Notes under the pieces: model-generated
Seen by the model: the letters and a program-made list of their open reading frames with translations, nothing else
What the model was told of the DNA's origin: nothing
Databases searched by the model: none
In this document: piece after piece, positions 1 to 6,186 of the stretch
Layout of the letters: every line of letters starts with the position of its first letter
Numbering within the stretch: the stretch's first letter is position 1
Assembly (NCBI GenBank): GCA_903885885.1
Contig: CAISKJ010000296.1
Span: 1 to 6,806 of the forward strand
Reading direction: 5' to 3'
Length of the DNA stretch: 6,806 nucleotides
Origin: an uncultured delta proteobacterium
GTDB taxonomy: Bacteria > Myxococcota_A > Polyangia > Polyangiales > Ga0077539
Program-made: the position numbers and the translations under genes

Positions 1-31
1 AGATCGCCGCCCTCGACGGCGTGACGGTGGT

Positions 32-268
32 GTGGCTGGCGGGCGTCGCCGCACGCCGCGCGGCGGTGCGCGAAACCGCCGCCCCGAGACCGCGCCCCCC
101 TCGCTGCACGCGCTCACGCTGCAACTCGTACGTGTCGTGGCGCTCCAGCAGGCGCGCCTCACGGCCCTCGAGGCGCGCCTCGGCGTGACGACCGACGCGA
201 CGCAGCGCGAGGTGGCTGATGCGCTCCGCGAGATCGAAGCGCACCTCCGCCGAGCGCTCCCCGCGTAG
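32..268 (+). CDS. Unrecognised protein, C-terminal part, possibly frameshifted
   Basis: I do not recognise this product. The frame from the GTG at 32 to the TAG at 266-268 gives 78 residues and is open to the left window edge, so the gene may begin outside. From about residue 25 it looks like real coding sequence: third positions are nearly all G/C and the protein is a Leu/Ala/Arg/Glu-rich helix (segments such as VVALQQARL and REIEAHLRR), possibly a short coiled coil. The first 20 or so codons do not look coding, being Arg/Gly-rich with mixed third positions. There the neighbouring frame (codons from position 3) has the coding look and reads IAALDGVTVVWLAG. One extra C in the C-run at 95-100 would join the two into one protein. 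The true object may therefore be the tail of a longer gene starting upstream of the window, with a frameshift or base-call error. It ends 14 bp before the convergent stop of the lipoprotein gene. GTG 32 has no convincing ribosome binding site. Confidence 0.5.
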   Translation: MAGGRRRTPRGGARNRRPETAPPSLHALTLQLVRVVALQQARLTALEARLGVTTDATQREVADALREIEAHLRRALPA

Positions 269-282
269 GCGCGGGCGGGGCG

Positions 283-2265
283 CTACGGGCGCGCGTTGAC
301 GAAGTCGCAGCTGCCCGCGGGGGTGTTCATCTGACACGCCGCCGGCAGCGTGACGCGGGGCGTGCCGGTGGCCCACAGCGAGCTGATGAACCCTACGATC
401 TGCTCGCGCGCCGCGACGCCTGCGACGGTGTCGCGCGCCGCGAAGCCGTGCACGTTGTAGGGGCCCATCACCGTCGAGGGAACGCGGTACTGCGTGAGCG
501 CCGCGCCGCCGCTCACCTCCACCGCGCGGAGCCCGCTGGGGAGCTCGGCGAACACCGCGCCCACCTGCGTGGCGTTGGCGCTCGCGGCCGCGATCTCGCT
601 GCCGATGTTGGGCAGCACGGGGTCGCCCATGCTCTCTTGAAAGAGCATCGGGCGGTCGGGCGAGACGCCCGCCCACACGGCGCCGTCGATGTCGTCGAAG
701 TTGAGCTGGCTCATGCCCACGGCGATGTGAATGTCGAAGTCGCCGCGGGGGTAGCTGTTGAGCAGCGCGAGGCGCGCGGCGGGGTAGAGGCTCGAGCCCG
801 TGATGTAGTGCGACCACGCGGCGCCAGGCACGTTGAGCACCGCGGCCACCATGCGCGGCTCCGAGCGCGCGTACACGAGGCCCAGCGTGCCGCCGAGGGA
901 GCCGCCCGTCCAGATGGCGCCCGCGGCGCGGGGGTAGCGCCCCGCGGCGGGGTTGGCCATGGTGCCGAGCATCGGCGCGGCGAGAACGCGCGCGAGAATG
1001 GCCGTGCGCGCGGTGTCGTCGCCGGAGCCCACGAGCATGCGAAAGAGCGCCTGTCCGTCGGCGATCGACTGGAGCAGCTTCGCGCTCGACGCCTCGACGC
1101 CCACGAGCATGTGCTCGAACGACGCGAAGGTGTTGAGCACGTCGCTCCCGGCCCAGCCGTTGAAGCGCATGTTGACCTTGGCCGCGCCCGCGCCGGTGAT
1201 CGAGTCGTCGAAGGAATCGTCGGCCTCGTCGCCGCCCGTGCCGTGGCCCCACATCGCCACGCGGTAGTCGCCGTCGCCGCGCGGGATCATCACGCGGAAG
1301 GGAAACTCGTGCACGCCTTCGGCCCCATCGGGCACGAGGGGCGCGCCGCTCGCGTCGCGCGCGATGCGCGAGTCAGCTCCCACGAAGTCGGGCATGTTCT
1401 GCACCTTGCCCCGCACCTCGACGGCCGACGGCCCCGTCGGCAGCACGCGCACGCGGTCGATCTGCACCGTGGGTGTGCCAGCGTCGACGGCGGCGAAGAG
1501 GCGCGCGCGCATCGCAGCGAGCACGCGCGTCGGCTGCTCGCGCGAGCGGGTGGTGAAGTCCCACACGCGCGACACGTGGGCGAGGTCGACGCCGGCGCGC
1601 ATGAGCATCGCCCGCGTCGGGGCGTGGTAGGCGCGGGCGCGCGACTGCTCCTCCGTGGCGGGCGCGGCGAGGCCGAGGGCGGCGCGGGTGAGCGCGTCGG
1701 CGCGCACGGGGCCCGCGGTGGTCGAGCGCAGCGCGTCGAGCACCACGGCGACGTAGTCGGTGCTCGGCGCGAGGGGCACGCGGGGATAGGCGATCACGAG
1801 CGTCTCGGCGTCGACGCCGGAGCCGGGCACGAGGCGGTAGCGCAGCGGCACCGCGGTGAGGGTGCCGACGGCCGCCACGGCGTACACGCGCACGGCGCCG
1901 TCGGTGGTGCCGCCGAGCGAGCTCATGTCGATCTCGGTGTCGAAGCCCACCATCACGGGAGACACGCGCGAGAAGCCGTCGGCGCGGTTGACCTCGCGCG
2001 CATCGTCGCCCTCGGCGACCGCGGCCGCGGGCGCCTGCACGCGCAGCCCGGTGGCCGAGGCGGCGTCGGTCACGGTGTACGCGTTCGAGGGCCACGGCAG
2101 CGCGCAGCGCATCGTGCGCGCGGCGTCGCATGCGGGCGCGAACGACGCGCGCACGCCCATCGCGCGGTCGGGAAACGAGGGCACATTGGGCGCGCCCACC
2201 TCGTCGCTGCACCCGACAGCGAGCACCGCCGCCAGCGAGACCCAACACCACTTCGTCGCGCGCAT
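283..2265 (-). CDS. Exported lipoprotein, alpha/beta-hydrolase (lipase/esterase-like)
   Basis: This is a predicted secreted, lipid-anchored serine hydrolase of 660 residues; its substrate is unknown. The N-terminus is a lipoprotein signal: basic MRATK, a hydrophobic stretch, then AVGC with the candidate lipidated Cys19 followed by Ser, which would favour the outer membrane under the E. coli rule. Residues about 35-180 contain CALPWPSNAY and DYVAVVLDALR, resembling the Pro-rich opening and Ig-like (Big_5 type) domain found in front of bacterial lipases. The hydrolase part starts near 320. WGHGTGG at 339-345 fits an oxyanion-hole loop, GGSLG at 454-458 gives nucleophile Ser456, Asp548 lies in MGDPVLP and His606 in NVHGFA. 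Cys46/Cys54 and Cys644/Cys653 could form disulfides. The ATG at 2265 was chosen because it places the signal peptide at the N-terminus; the longer open frame upstream runs into the divergent flavoenzyme gene. I see no clear ribosome binding site. A lipase, esterase or polyester depolymerase is possible; the fold assignment is firmer than the activity. Confidence 0.82.
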   Translation of the reverse strand: MRATKWCWVSLAAVLAVGCSDEVGAPNVPSFPDRAMGVRASFAPACDAARTMRCALPWPSNAYTVTDAASATGLRVQAPAAAVAEGDDAREVNRADGFSRVSPVMVGFDTEIDMSSLGGTTDGAVRVYAVAAVGTLTAVPLRYRLVPGSGVDAETLVIAYPRVPLAPSTDYVAVVLDALRSTTAGPVRADALTRAALGLAAPATEEQSRARAYHAPTRAMLMRAGVDLAHVSRVWDFTTRSREQPTRVLAAMRARLFAAVDAGTPTVQIDRVRVLPTGPSAVEVRGKVQNMPDFVGADSRIARDASGAPLVPDGAEGVHEFPFRVMIPRGDGDYRVAMWGHGTGGDEADDSFDDSITGAGAAKVNMRFNGWAGSDVLNTFASFEHMLVGVEASSAKLLQSIADGQALFRMLVGSGDDTARTAILARVLAAPMLGTMANPAAGRYPRAAGAIWTGGSLGGTLGLVYARSEPRMVAAVLNVPGAAWSHYITGSSLYPAARLALLNSYPRGDFDIHIAVGMSQLNFDDIDGAVWAGVSPDRPMLFQESMGDPVLPNIGSEIAAASANATQVGAVFAELPSGLRAVEVSGGAALTQYRVPSTVMGPYNVHGFAARDTVAGVAAREQIVGFISSLWATGTPRVTLPAACQMNTPAGSCDFVNARP

Positions 2266-2320
2266 GGCGCGGGAGTATCCATGACTTTCGTCGGCGGGCA
2301 CAGTGGTACCCTCCGCCGCC
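2266..2320. promoter_or_regulatory. Divergent intergenic region, presumed back-to-back promoters
   Basis: These 55 bp separate the start of the lipoprotein hydrolase gene on the minus strand from the start of the flavoenzyme gene on the plus strand, so any promoters for both must sit here or inside the opposite gene. It is somewhat less GC-rich than its surroundings (for example GTATCCATGACTTTCG at 2275-2290). I could not identify a convincing -35/-10 pair or an operator palindrome. Neither start has a strong Shine-Dalgarno sequence. The regulatory role is inferred from gene arrangement only. Confidence 0.4.
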
Positions 2321-3850
2321 ATGCGCGACCTCGACGACGCACTCGCACAGTGGCGCGCGCTCCTCGGGAGCGAGCGCGTGATCGACGACCCCGCGGCGCT
2401 CGGGGCGGCGGAGACCGCGACCTTCGCGACGGGGCAGCGCGTGCCCGCGATCGTGCGCCCGCGCACGCGCGACGAGGTGGCGGCGGTGCTCACCATCGCG
2501 GCGAAGTGCGGCGTGGCGGTGTACCCCGTCTCGCGCGGCTGCAACTGGGGCCTCGGCTCGCGCGTGCCCGCGTCCGACGGGTGCGCGCTCGTCGACCTCG
2601 CGGGCATGAGCGCCATCACGCACTTCGACGAAGAGCTCGCGTGCATGACCGTGGAGCCCGGCGTGACGTTTCGTCAGGCCCACGAGTTCCTCGCGGCGCG
2701 GGGCTCGCGGCTCTTCGTGAGCGCCACGGGCTCGTCGCCCGACGCGAGCCTCGTGGGCAACGCGCTCGAGCGCGGCGACGGCGCGGGGCCCCTCGGCGAT
2801 CGCTGGGCGCACGTGTGCGCCCTCGAGGCCGTGCTCACCACCGGCGAGGTCGTGCGTACGGGCTTCGCGCGCTTCGGCGACGTGCCCGCGGCGACGGCGC
2901 ACCGCTGGGGCGTGGGGCCCTCCCTCGACGGGCTCTTCAGCCAGTCGAACCTCGCGGTGATCACCCGTATGACGGTGTGGCTCGCGCCGCTCCCGAAATC
3001 GATTCAGGCGCTGCGCTTCCGACTGCGCGACGACGCGGCGCTGCCGGCGCTCGTCGACGCGCTCCGCGGCCTGCGCCTCGACGGCACGCTGCGCGCCACG
3101 GCCTCGCTGTGGAACGACCTGCGCGTCTGGTCCGTCGAGGGCCGCGCGGGCGACGCCGCGGGCTTCGCGCGCTTCCGCGACGAGACCGACGGCGCCCGCT
3201 GGTTCGGCCTCACGGGGCTCTACGCGCCCAGCGAGCGCATGGGGCGCGCGGCGCGCGAGCACGCGGCCTCGGTGATCGCCCCCCTCGTCGACTCGTGGCG
3301 CTGCGAGGAGCGCGCGGGCGACCCCACCGCGGGGCGCGAGCTCCTGTGGGCGGCGGAGCCCGCGTTCGGCTTTCTGCAAGGCGTTCCGCACGAGATGAGC
3401 TTGCGCAGCGCGTACTGGCACAAGGCCTCGATGCCCACGGCGTCGCTCGACCCCGACCGCGACCGCTGCGGGCTCGTGTGGGCCTGCGCGGCGGTGCCCT
3501 TCCGCGGCCGCGACGTGCTGCGCGCGCTGGTGATCGCGCGCGAGGTGCTCGCGGCGCACGGCTTCGACCCGATGCTCGCCGTGGCCACGCAGTCGGAGCG
3601 GGCGGCCTCGGTGCTGCCGACGATTCTCTACGACCGCGACGTCGAGGGCGACGACGCGCGCGCGATGCGGTGCCACGACGCGCTGCTCGCGCGCTACGCC
3701 GCGGAGGGCTGGCTGCCGTACCGGCTGGGGGTTCACTCGATGGAGGCGCTGCCCGCGGCGACCGACGACTCGCGCGCGGTGCTCGGGCGCCTCAAGGCCG
3801 CGATGGACCCGGCGGGCGTGCTCGCGCCGGGCCGCTACGACCGGAGCTGA
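2321..3850 (+). CDS. FAD-binding oxidase/dehydrogenase, VAO / 4-cresol dehydrogenase type
   Basis: This is a predicted cytoplasmic flavoenzyme of 509 residues, close to the usual 510-560 of the vanillyl-alcohol oxidase / 4-cresol dehydrogenase family, which oxidises para-substituted phenols. The N-terminal FAD-binding (PCMH-type) domain spans about 25-215. It has RPRTRDEV at 47-54, the pyrophosphate-loop region PVSRGCNWGLGS at 69-80, VEPGVTFRQ at 111-119, and NALERGDGAG with PLGDRW at 147-162, resembling the NxLDRGxGYTPYGD segment of 4-cresol dehydrogenases. The C-terminal substrate domain has SAYWHK at 363-368, LPYRLG at 465-470 and the terminal DPAGVLAPGRYD at 496-507. There is no signal peptide or membrane segment. 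I cannot place the covalent flavin ligand (His or Tyr in characterised members), so covalent attachment and substrate are open. ATG 2321 is preferred; GTG 2303 would add six residues and has GGCGGG just upstream. The gene is divergent from the hydrolase and convergent with ccoG, 3 bp away. Confidence 0.85.
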   Translation: MRDLDDALAQWRALLGSERVIDDPAALGAAETATFATGQRVPAIVRPRTRDEVAAVLTIAAKCGVAVYPVSRGCNWGLGSRVPASDGCALVDLAGMSAITHFDEELACMTVEPGVTFRQAHEFLAARGSRLFVSATGSSPDASLVGNALERGDGAGPLGDRWAHVCALEAVLTTGEVVRTGFARFGDVPAATAHRWGVGPSLDGLFSQSNLAVITRMTVWLAPLPKSIQALRFRLRDDAALPALVDALRGLRLDGTLRATASLWNDLRVWSVEGRAGDAAGFARFRDETDGARWFGLTGLYAPSERMGRAAREHAASVIAPLVDSWRCEERAGDPTAGRELLWAAEPAFGFLQGVPHEMSLRSAYWHKASMPTASLDPDRDRCGLVWACAAVPFRGRDVLRALVIAREVLAAHGFDPMLAVATQSERAASVLPTILYDRDVEGDDARAMRCHDALLARYAAEGWLPYRLGVHSMEALPAATDDSRAVLGRLKAAMDPAGVLAPGRYDRS

Positions 3851-3853
3851 CGC

Positions 3854-5242
3854 TCAGCGCGAGGGGCCGAGGAAGGGGGCGTCGATGACGCGGGTGTCTT
3901 CGGGCGGGAGCCCTTCGCCGCGCACGCGGAGGCGCACGCGCAGGTCGCCGTGAAAGTCGCGCAAGGGGATGGTGACGAACACCGGCGCGTGCGAGCTCGC
4001 GAAGGACTCGAGGCGCACCGTGCGAAGGGGCACGAGGAAGCTCTGCGTGCCGTGCGCCTCGGGGTCGATCGAGAAGGTCACCGGGTGGTTGAGCTTGTTC
4101 ACCAGGTGAATGTCGTACGCGTTGCGCACGGCCTCACCTTCGACGGAGTAGGGCGCGCCCGTGAGGCGCAGGAGGTTGGCTTCGAAGGGCGTGTGCCGAC
4201 GAAACGCGAGCGTGCTCGCGACGAGGCCCATGAGCCCGAGCACGGCGTAGAGGCCGAGGCGCGGGCGCAGAAAGCGCTTGGGCTCGTGGTGCAGGCCGTT
4301 GAGCGAGTCGTAGCGCACGAGCCCGCGGGGGCGGTGCAGCTTGTCCATCACCTCGTCGCAGGCGTCGATGCAGCGCGCGCAGCCGATGCAGTCGAGCTGG
4401 AGGCCGTTGCGAATGTCGATGCCCGTGGGGCACACGACCGCGCAGCGGTTGCAGTCGACGCAGTCGCCCGCGCCGTCGGGCTTCTTCTGGCCGCGCGCGC
4501 GGGGCTCGCCGCGCTTCTCGTCGTAGCCGATCACGATGGTGTCGGGGTCGGTGAGCACCGACTGCAGGCGCCCGTAGGGGCAAATGGCGAGGCAGGTCTG
4601 CTCGCGAAACCACGCGAAGTTGAAGAACATCACGCCGGTCATGGCGACCGTCCACGCGAAGGCCTCGGGGCTCGCCGCGGGCCCGGCCTTGATCATCGTC
4701 CAGAGGCTGCGAATGGGCGTGAAGTACCCGAGAAACACGTGGGCGATCACCGCCGCGAGCCCGAGGTAGATCGACCACAGGAGCGCGCGGCGCCCGATGC
4801 GGTCGAAGTCCCACCCGGCCTGCTCGCGGCGCATGCGCTTCTCGCGCGAGCCCTCGATGAGGCGCTGAATGGGGCGAAACACCGACTCGAGAAACACCGT
4901 CTGCGGGCACGCGTAGCCGCACCACACGCGACCCGCCACGGTGGTGAGCGCCACGAGCGCGAAGCCCACCCCCGAGAGGATGAAGAACACCATCCACACG
5001 TCTTGGGCGTTGAACACCGCGCCGAAGAGGTAGAAGTGCCGCCGCACGAGGTCGAGCAGCACGGCCGGGTGCCCGCCGATGGTCACCCACGGGGTCGCGA
5101 CGTACACGGTGAGCAGCACGGCGAAGAGGGCGATGCGGGCCCTGTCAAAGCGACCCGAGACGTCGGCGGGGTGCACGGTCGCGCGCGTGCCGTCGTTGCG
5201 AATCGAGCTGCGCATCTCGACGATGGGGAGGTGTCTTGCCAT
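3854..5242 (-). CDS. ccoG: cbb3 oxidase accessory protein CcoG (FixG/RdxA family)
   Basis: CcoG is a membrane-bound iron-sulfur protein needed for cbb3 oxidase assembly; in Rhodobacter the family member reduces Cu(II) for delivery to the haem-copper centre. The 462 residues are near the family's usual length. Five membrane segments are visible at about 36-56, 82-104, 153-174, 193-211 and 331-347. Two ferredoxin-like cluster motifs lie between the fourth and fifth: C261-x2-C264-x2-C267-x3-C271-P and C285-x2-C288-x2-C291-x3-C295. Two further conserved Cys pairs are C108/C112 in WCGYACPQ and C217/C221 in CLAICPYG. The tail, about 355-460, matches the FixG C-terminal Ig-like domain expected in the periplasm. 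It follows ccoP by 136 bp in the same direction. The ATG at 5242 is preferred; only a weak AGCAGG precedes it, and Met10 (ATG 5215) is an alternative. No expected cluster residue is missing. Confidence 0.95.
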   Translation of the reverse strand: MARHLPIVEMRSSIRNDGTRATVHPADVSGRFDRARIALFAVLLTVYVATPWVTIGGHPAVLLDLVRRHFYLFGAVFNAQDVWMVFFILSGVGFALVALTTVAGRVWCGYACPQTVFLESVFRPIQRLIEGSREKRMRREQAGWDFDRIGRRALLWSIYLGLAAVIAHVFLGYFTPIRSLWTMIKAGPAASPEAFAWTVAMTGVMFFNFAWFREQTCLAICPYGRLQSVLTDPDTIVIGYDEKRGEPRARGQKKPDGAGDCVDCNRCAVVCPTGIDIRNGLQLDCIGCARCIDACDEVMDKLHRPRGLVRYDSLNGLHHEPKRFLRPRLGLYAVLGLMGLVASTLAFRRHTPFEANLLRLTGAPYSVEGEAVRNAYDIHLVNKLNHPVTFSIDPEAHGTQSFLVPLRTVRLESFASSHAPVFVTIPLRDFHGDLRVRLRVRGEGLPPEDTRVIDAPFLGPSR

Positions 5243-5378
5243 GGCCTGCTGTAGGGCTCCAGGTGAGAGGGCGGATGCGGTGCGGGCGCGCGCGGCGCTC
5301 CCCTCGCAGAGCGCTTCGATGGGGTCGAGCGTAGGAGCCTGCGAGGGGGGCGCGGAGGTTCGCGGCGCGAGGCAGAGT
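5243..5378 (-). other. ccoP-ccoG intergenic leader
   Basis: This is the only sizeable gap in the oxidase operon: 136 bp between the ccoP stop and the ccoG start, in contrast to the 9-bp gap and 4-base overlap upstream. I find no believable small gene, no AT-rich promoter-like stretch and no FNR-type TTGAT-N4-ATCAA box. Its main content is the inverted repeat described separately. It could hold an internal promoter, an mRNA processing site, or simply be transcribed spacer. Confidence 0.5.
5300..5348 (-). repeat. Interrupted inverted repeat / candidate RNA hairpin ahead of ccoG
   Basis: CCCCTCGCAG at 5300-5309 is the exact reverse complement of CTGCGAGGGG at 5339-5348. Inside the 29-base loop, CGCTTCGA (5312-5319) can pair with TCGAGCG (5325-5331) with one bulged T, leaving the small loop TGGGG. 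The whole could fold as a two-part stem of about 17 bp in the ccoP-ccoG transcript. No U-tract follows on the minus strand (next bases AGCGCCGCGCG), so it is not a standard intrinsic terminator. An RNA-stabilising or processing hairpin that sets the ccoG level relative to the structural subunits is possible. The pairing is read directly; the role is inferred. Confidence 0.5.
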
Positions 5379-6005
5379 TCAGTCGGCCATTACGTCGCCC
5401 TGCGGAGCCTTGCCGCCGGGCACGTTGGTGTTGCGCAGGGTGAGCACGTAGGCCACCACGCTCTGCACGCGCTCGTCGCCGAGCTGCGGGCCCCAGGCGA
5501 CCATGCCCTTGGCGGGCACGCCCTCGAGCACGGTGCGGTAGATCTGCGTGGCGCGGCCGCCGTGGATCCACGCGTTGTCGGTGAGGTTGGGGCCGATGTT
5601 GCCGCCGCCGTTGGCCGTGTGGCAGGCCACGCAGTTGGTCTGAAAGAGCGCGCGGCCCGCGGCCACGGTGGCCGGGTCGTGCGACAGGGTGTTGAGTGCG
5701 TCGTCGGTCATGGCGCCCGCGCGGCGCGCGCGGTCGGCCGCGGCCCTGCGGTCGGCGGCGACGGACTGCTCGTACGACTCCTGCGTCGACGGTCCGCTGT
5801 GGAGCACCTGGTAGTGAAACCAGTACCCGATCGCGAAGACCACGGCGCCGTAGAGGGTGAACAGCCACCAGTTGGGGAGGTGGTTGTCGAACTCCTCGAT
5901 GTCGTCGTAGCGGTGCACGACCTTGTCTTCGTAGCCCGACTTCGCGCCGGGGCGAGGCCCGACGTTCGTCGCGGCGCCGCTGCTCGTTTGCACTTCGGTG
6001 CTCAC
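5379..6005 (-). CDS. ccoP: cbb3 oxidase subunit CcoP, short one-haem form
   Basis: CcoP is the membrane-anchored cytochrome c subunit that passes electrons into the cbb3 oxidase. The protein has 208 residues. Residues 32-66 match the FixP N-terminal domain (YDDIEEFDNHLPNWW, then one membrane helix at about 46-66). An Ala/Arg-rich linker runs to about 110, followed by a single periplasmic cytochrome c domain with C125-x-x-C128-H129, GPNLTD at 138-143 and a candidate distal haem ligand Met168 in KGMVAWGP. Characterised CcoP proteins are about 290-310 residues with two CxxCH motifs. Here Cys125 and Cys128 are the only cysteines, so this is a one-haem form; the end reads as a natural terminus (NVPGGKAPQG...). 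The GTG at 6005 is chosen because AAGGAAGG sits 6 bases upstream and it overlaps the ccoQ stop as GTGA, implying translational coupling. Confidence 0.93.
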   Translation of the reverse strand: MSTEVQTSSGAATNVGPRPGAKSGYEDKVVHRYDDIEEFDNHLPNWWLFTLYGAVVFAIGYWFHYQVLHSGPSTQESYEQSVAADRRAAADRARRAGAMTDDALNTLSHDPATVAAGRALFQTNCVACHTANGGGNIGPNLTDNAWIHGGRATQIYRTVLEGVPAKGMVAWGPQLGDERVQSVVAYVLTLRNTNVPGGKAPQGDVMAD

Positions 6006-6175
6006 AGAGAGCCTTCCTTTCCGTCCTCGAGGGGGAGCGCGGCGATGCCTTCGAAGGTCGAAGGGCGGCGGCGCATGGTGCGCACGACGATGCCGGCGAA
6101 CACCGCGATGAAGATCATCAGCGACAGGATGGGGAGCGCCAGCACGGGGCTCTGCGAGAAGAATTCGCGGTACAT
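6002..6175 (-). CDS. ccoQ: cbb3 oxidase small subunit CcoQ (FixQ)
   Basis: This small membrane protein of 57 residues stabilises the cbb3 complex in organisms where CcoQ has been studied. It has a short N-terminus MYREFFSQSP, one hydrophobic helix at about 11-31 (LALPILSLMIFIAVFAGIVV) and a positively charged stop, RTMRRRP. A polar cytoplasmic tail of about 20 residues ends in KEGSL. Size, topology and position between ccoO and ccoP fit the CcoQ/FixQ family, whose sequence is otherwise weakly conserved. The ATG at 6175 is 9 bp after the ccoO stop, with GAGG at 6183-6186 overlapping that stop codon. The TGA at 6002-6004 overlaps the ccoP GTG by four bases. The call rests on size and synteny more than on sequence identity. 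Confidence 0.88.
   Translation of the reverse strand: MYREFFSQSPVLALPILSLMIFIAVFAGIVVRTMRRRPSTFEGIAALPLEDGKEGSL
6012..6019 (-). promoter_or_regulatory. Ribosome binding site of ccoP
   Basis: AAGGAAGG on the minus strand, 6 bases before GTG 6005, is a strong purine-rich Shine-Dalgarno match lying inside the end of ccoQ. It decides the non-ATG start of ccoP; the same open frame continues far upstream through ccoQ and ccoO sequence, so frame alone would not fix the start. Confidence 0.75.
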
Positions 6176-6182
6176 GGCGGTG

Positions 6183-6186
6183 CCTC
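6183..6186 (-). promoter_or_regulatory. Ribosome binding site of ccoQ
   Basis: GAGG on the minus strand lies 7 bases before the ccoQ ATG and shares bases with the TGA stop of ccoO (6185-6187). Ribosomes finishing ccoO would therefore be positioned at the ccoQ start. Confidence 0.6.

Noticed and set aside
260..275. CCCGCG-TAGG-CGCGGG hairpin over the stop of the first gene, as a terminator
   Set aside because: Only 6 bp with no T-run on either side; such stems are common by chance in sequence this rich in CG.
2266..2646. Upstream extension of the lipoprotein hydrolase reading frame
   Set aside because: It would put 127 low-complexity residues ahead of a clear lipoprotein signal and overlap the flavoenzyme gene.
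1373..3736. 787-residue open frame on the minus strand across hydrolase and flavoenzyme
   Set aside because: Arg/Ala/His-rich shadow of two well-supported genes; no recognisable motif.
448..3888. 1146-residue open frame on the plus strand
   Set aside because: It is antisense to the hydrolase and out of phase with the flavoenzyme, with a His/Arg/Ala/Gly-rich composition and no domain. Long stop-free shadows are expected at this GC content.
4134..5090. 318-residue minus-strand frame within ccoG
   Set aside because: Same strand but different phase from ccoG; Arg/Pro-rich with no features.
3950..5254. 434-residue plus-strand frame opposite ccoG
   Set aside because: Antisense shadow; ccoG on the minus strand has unmistakable cluster motifs and membrane segments.
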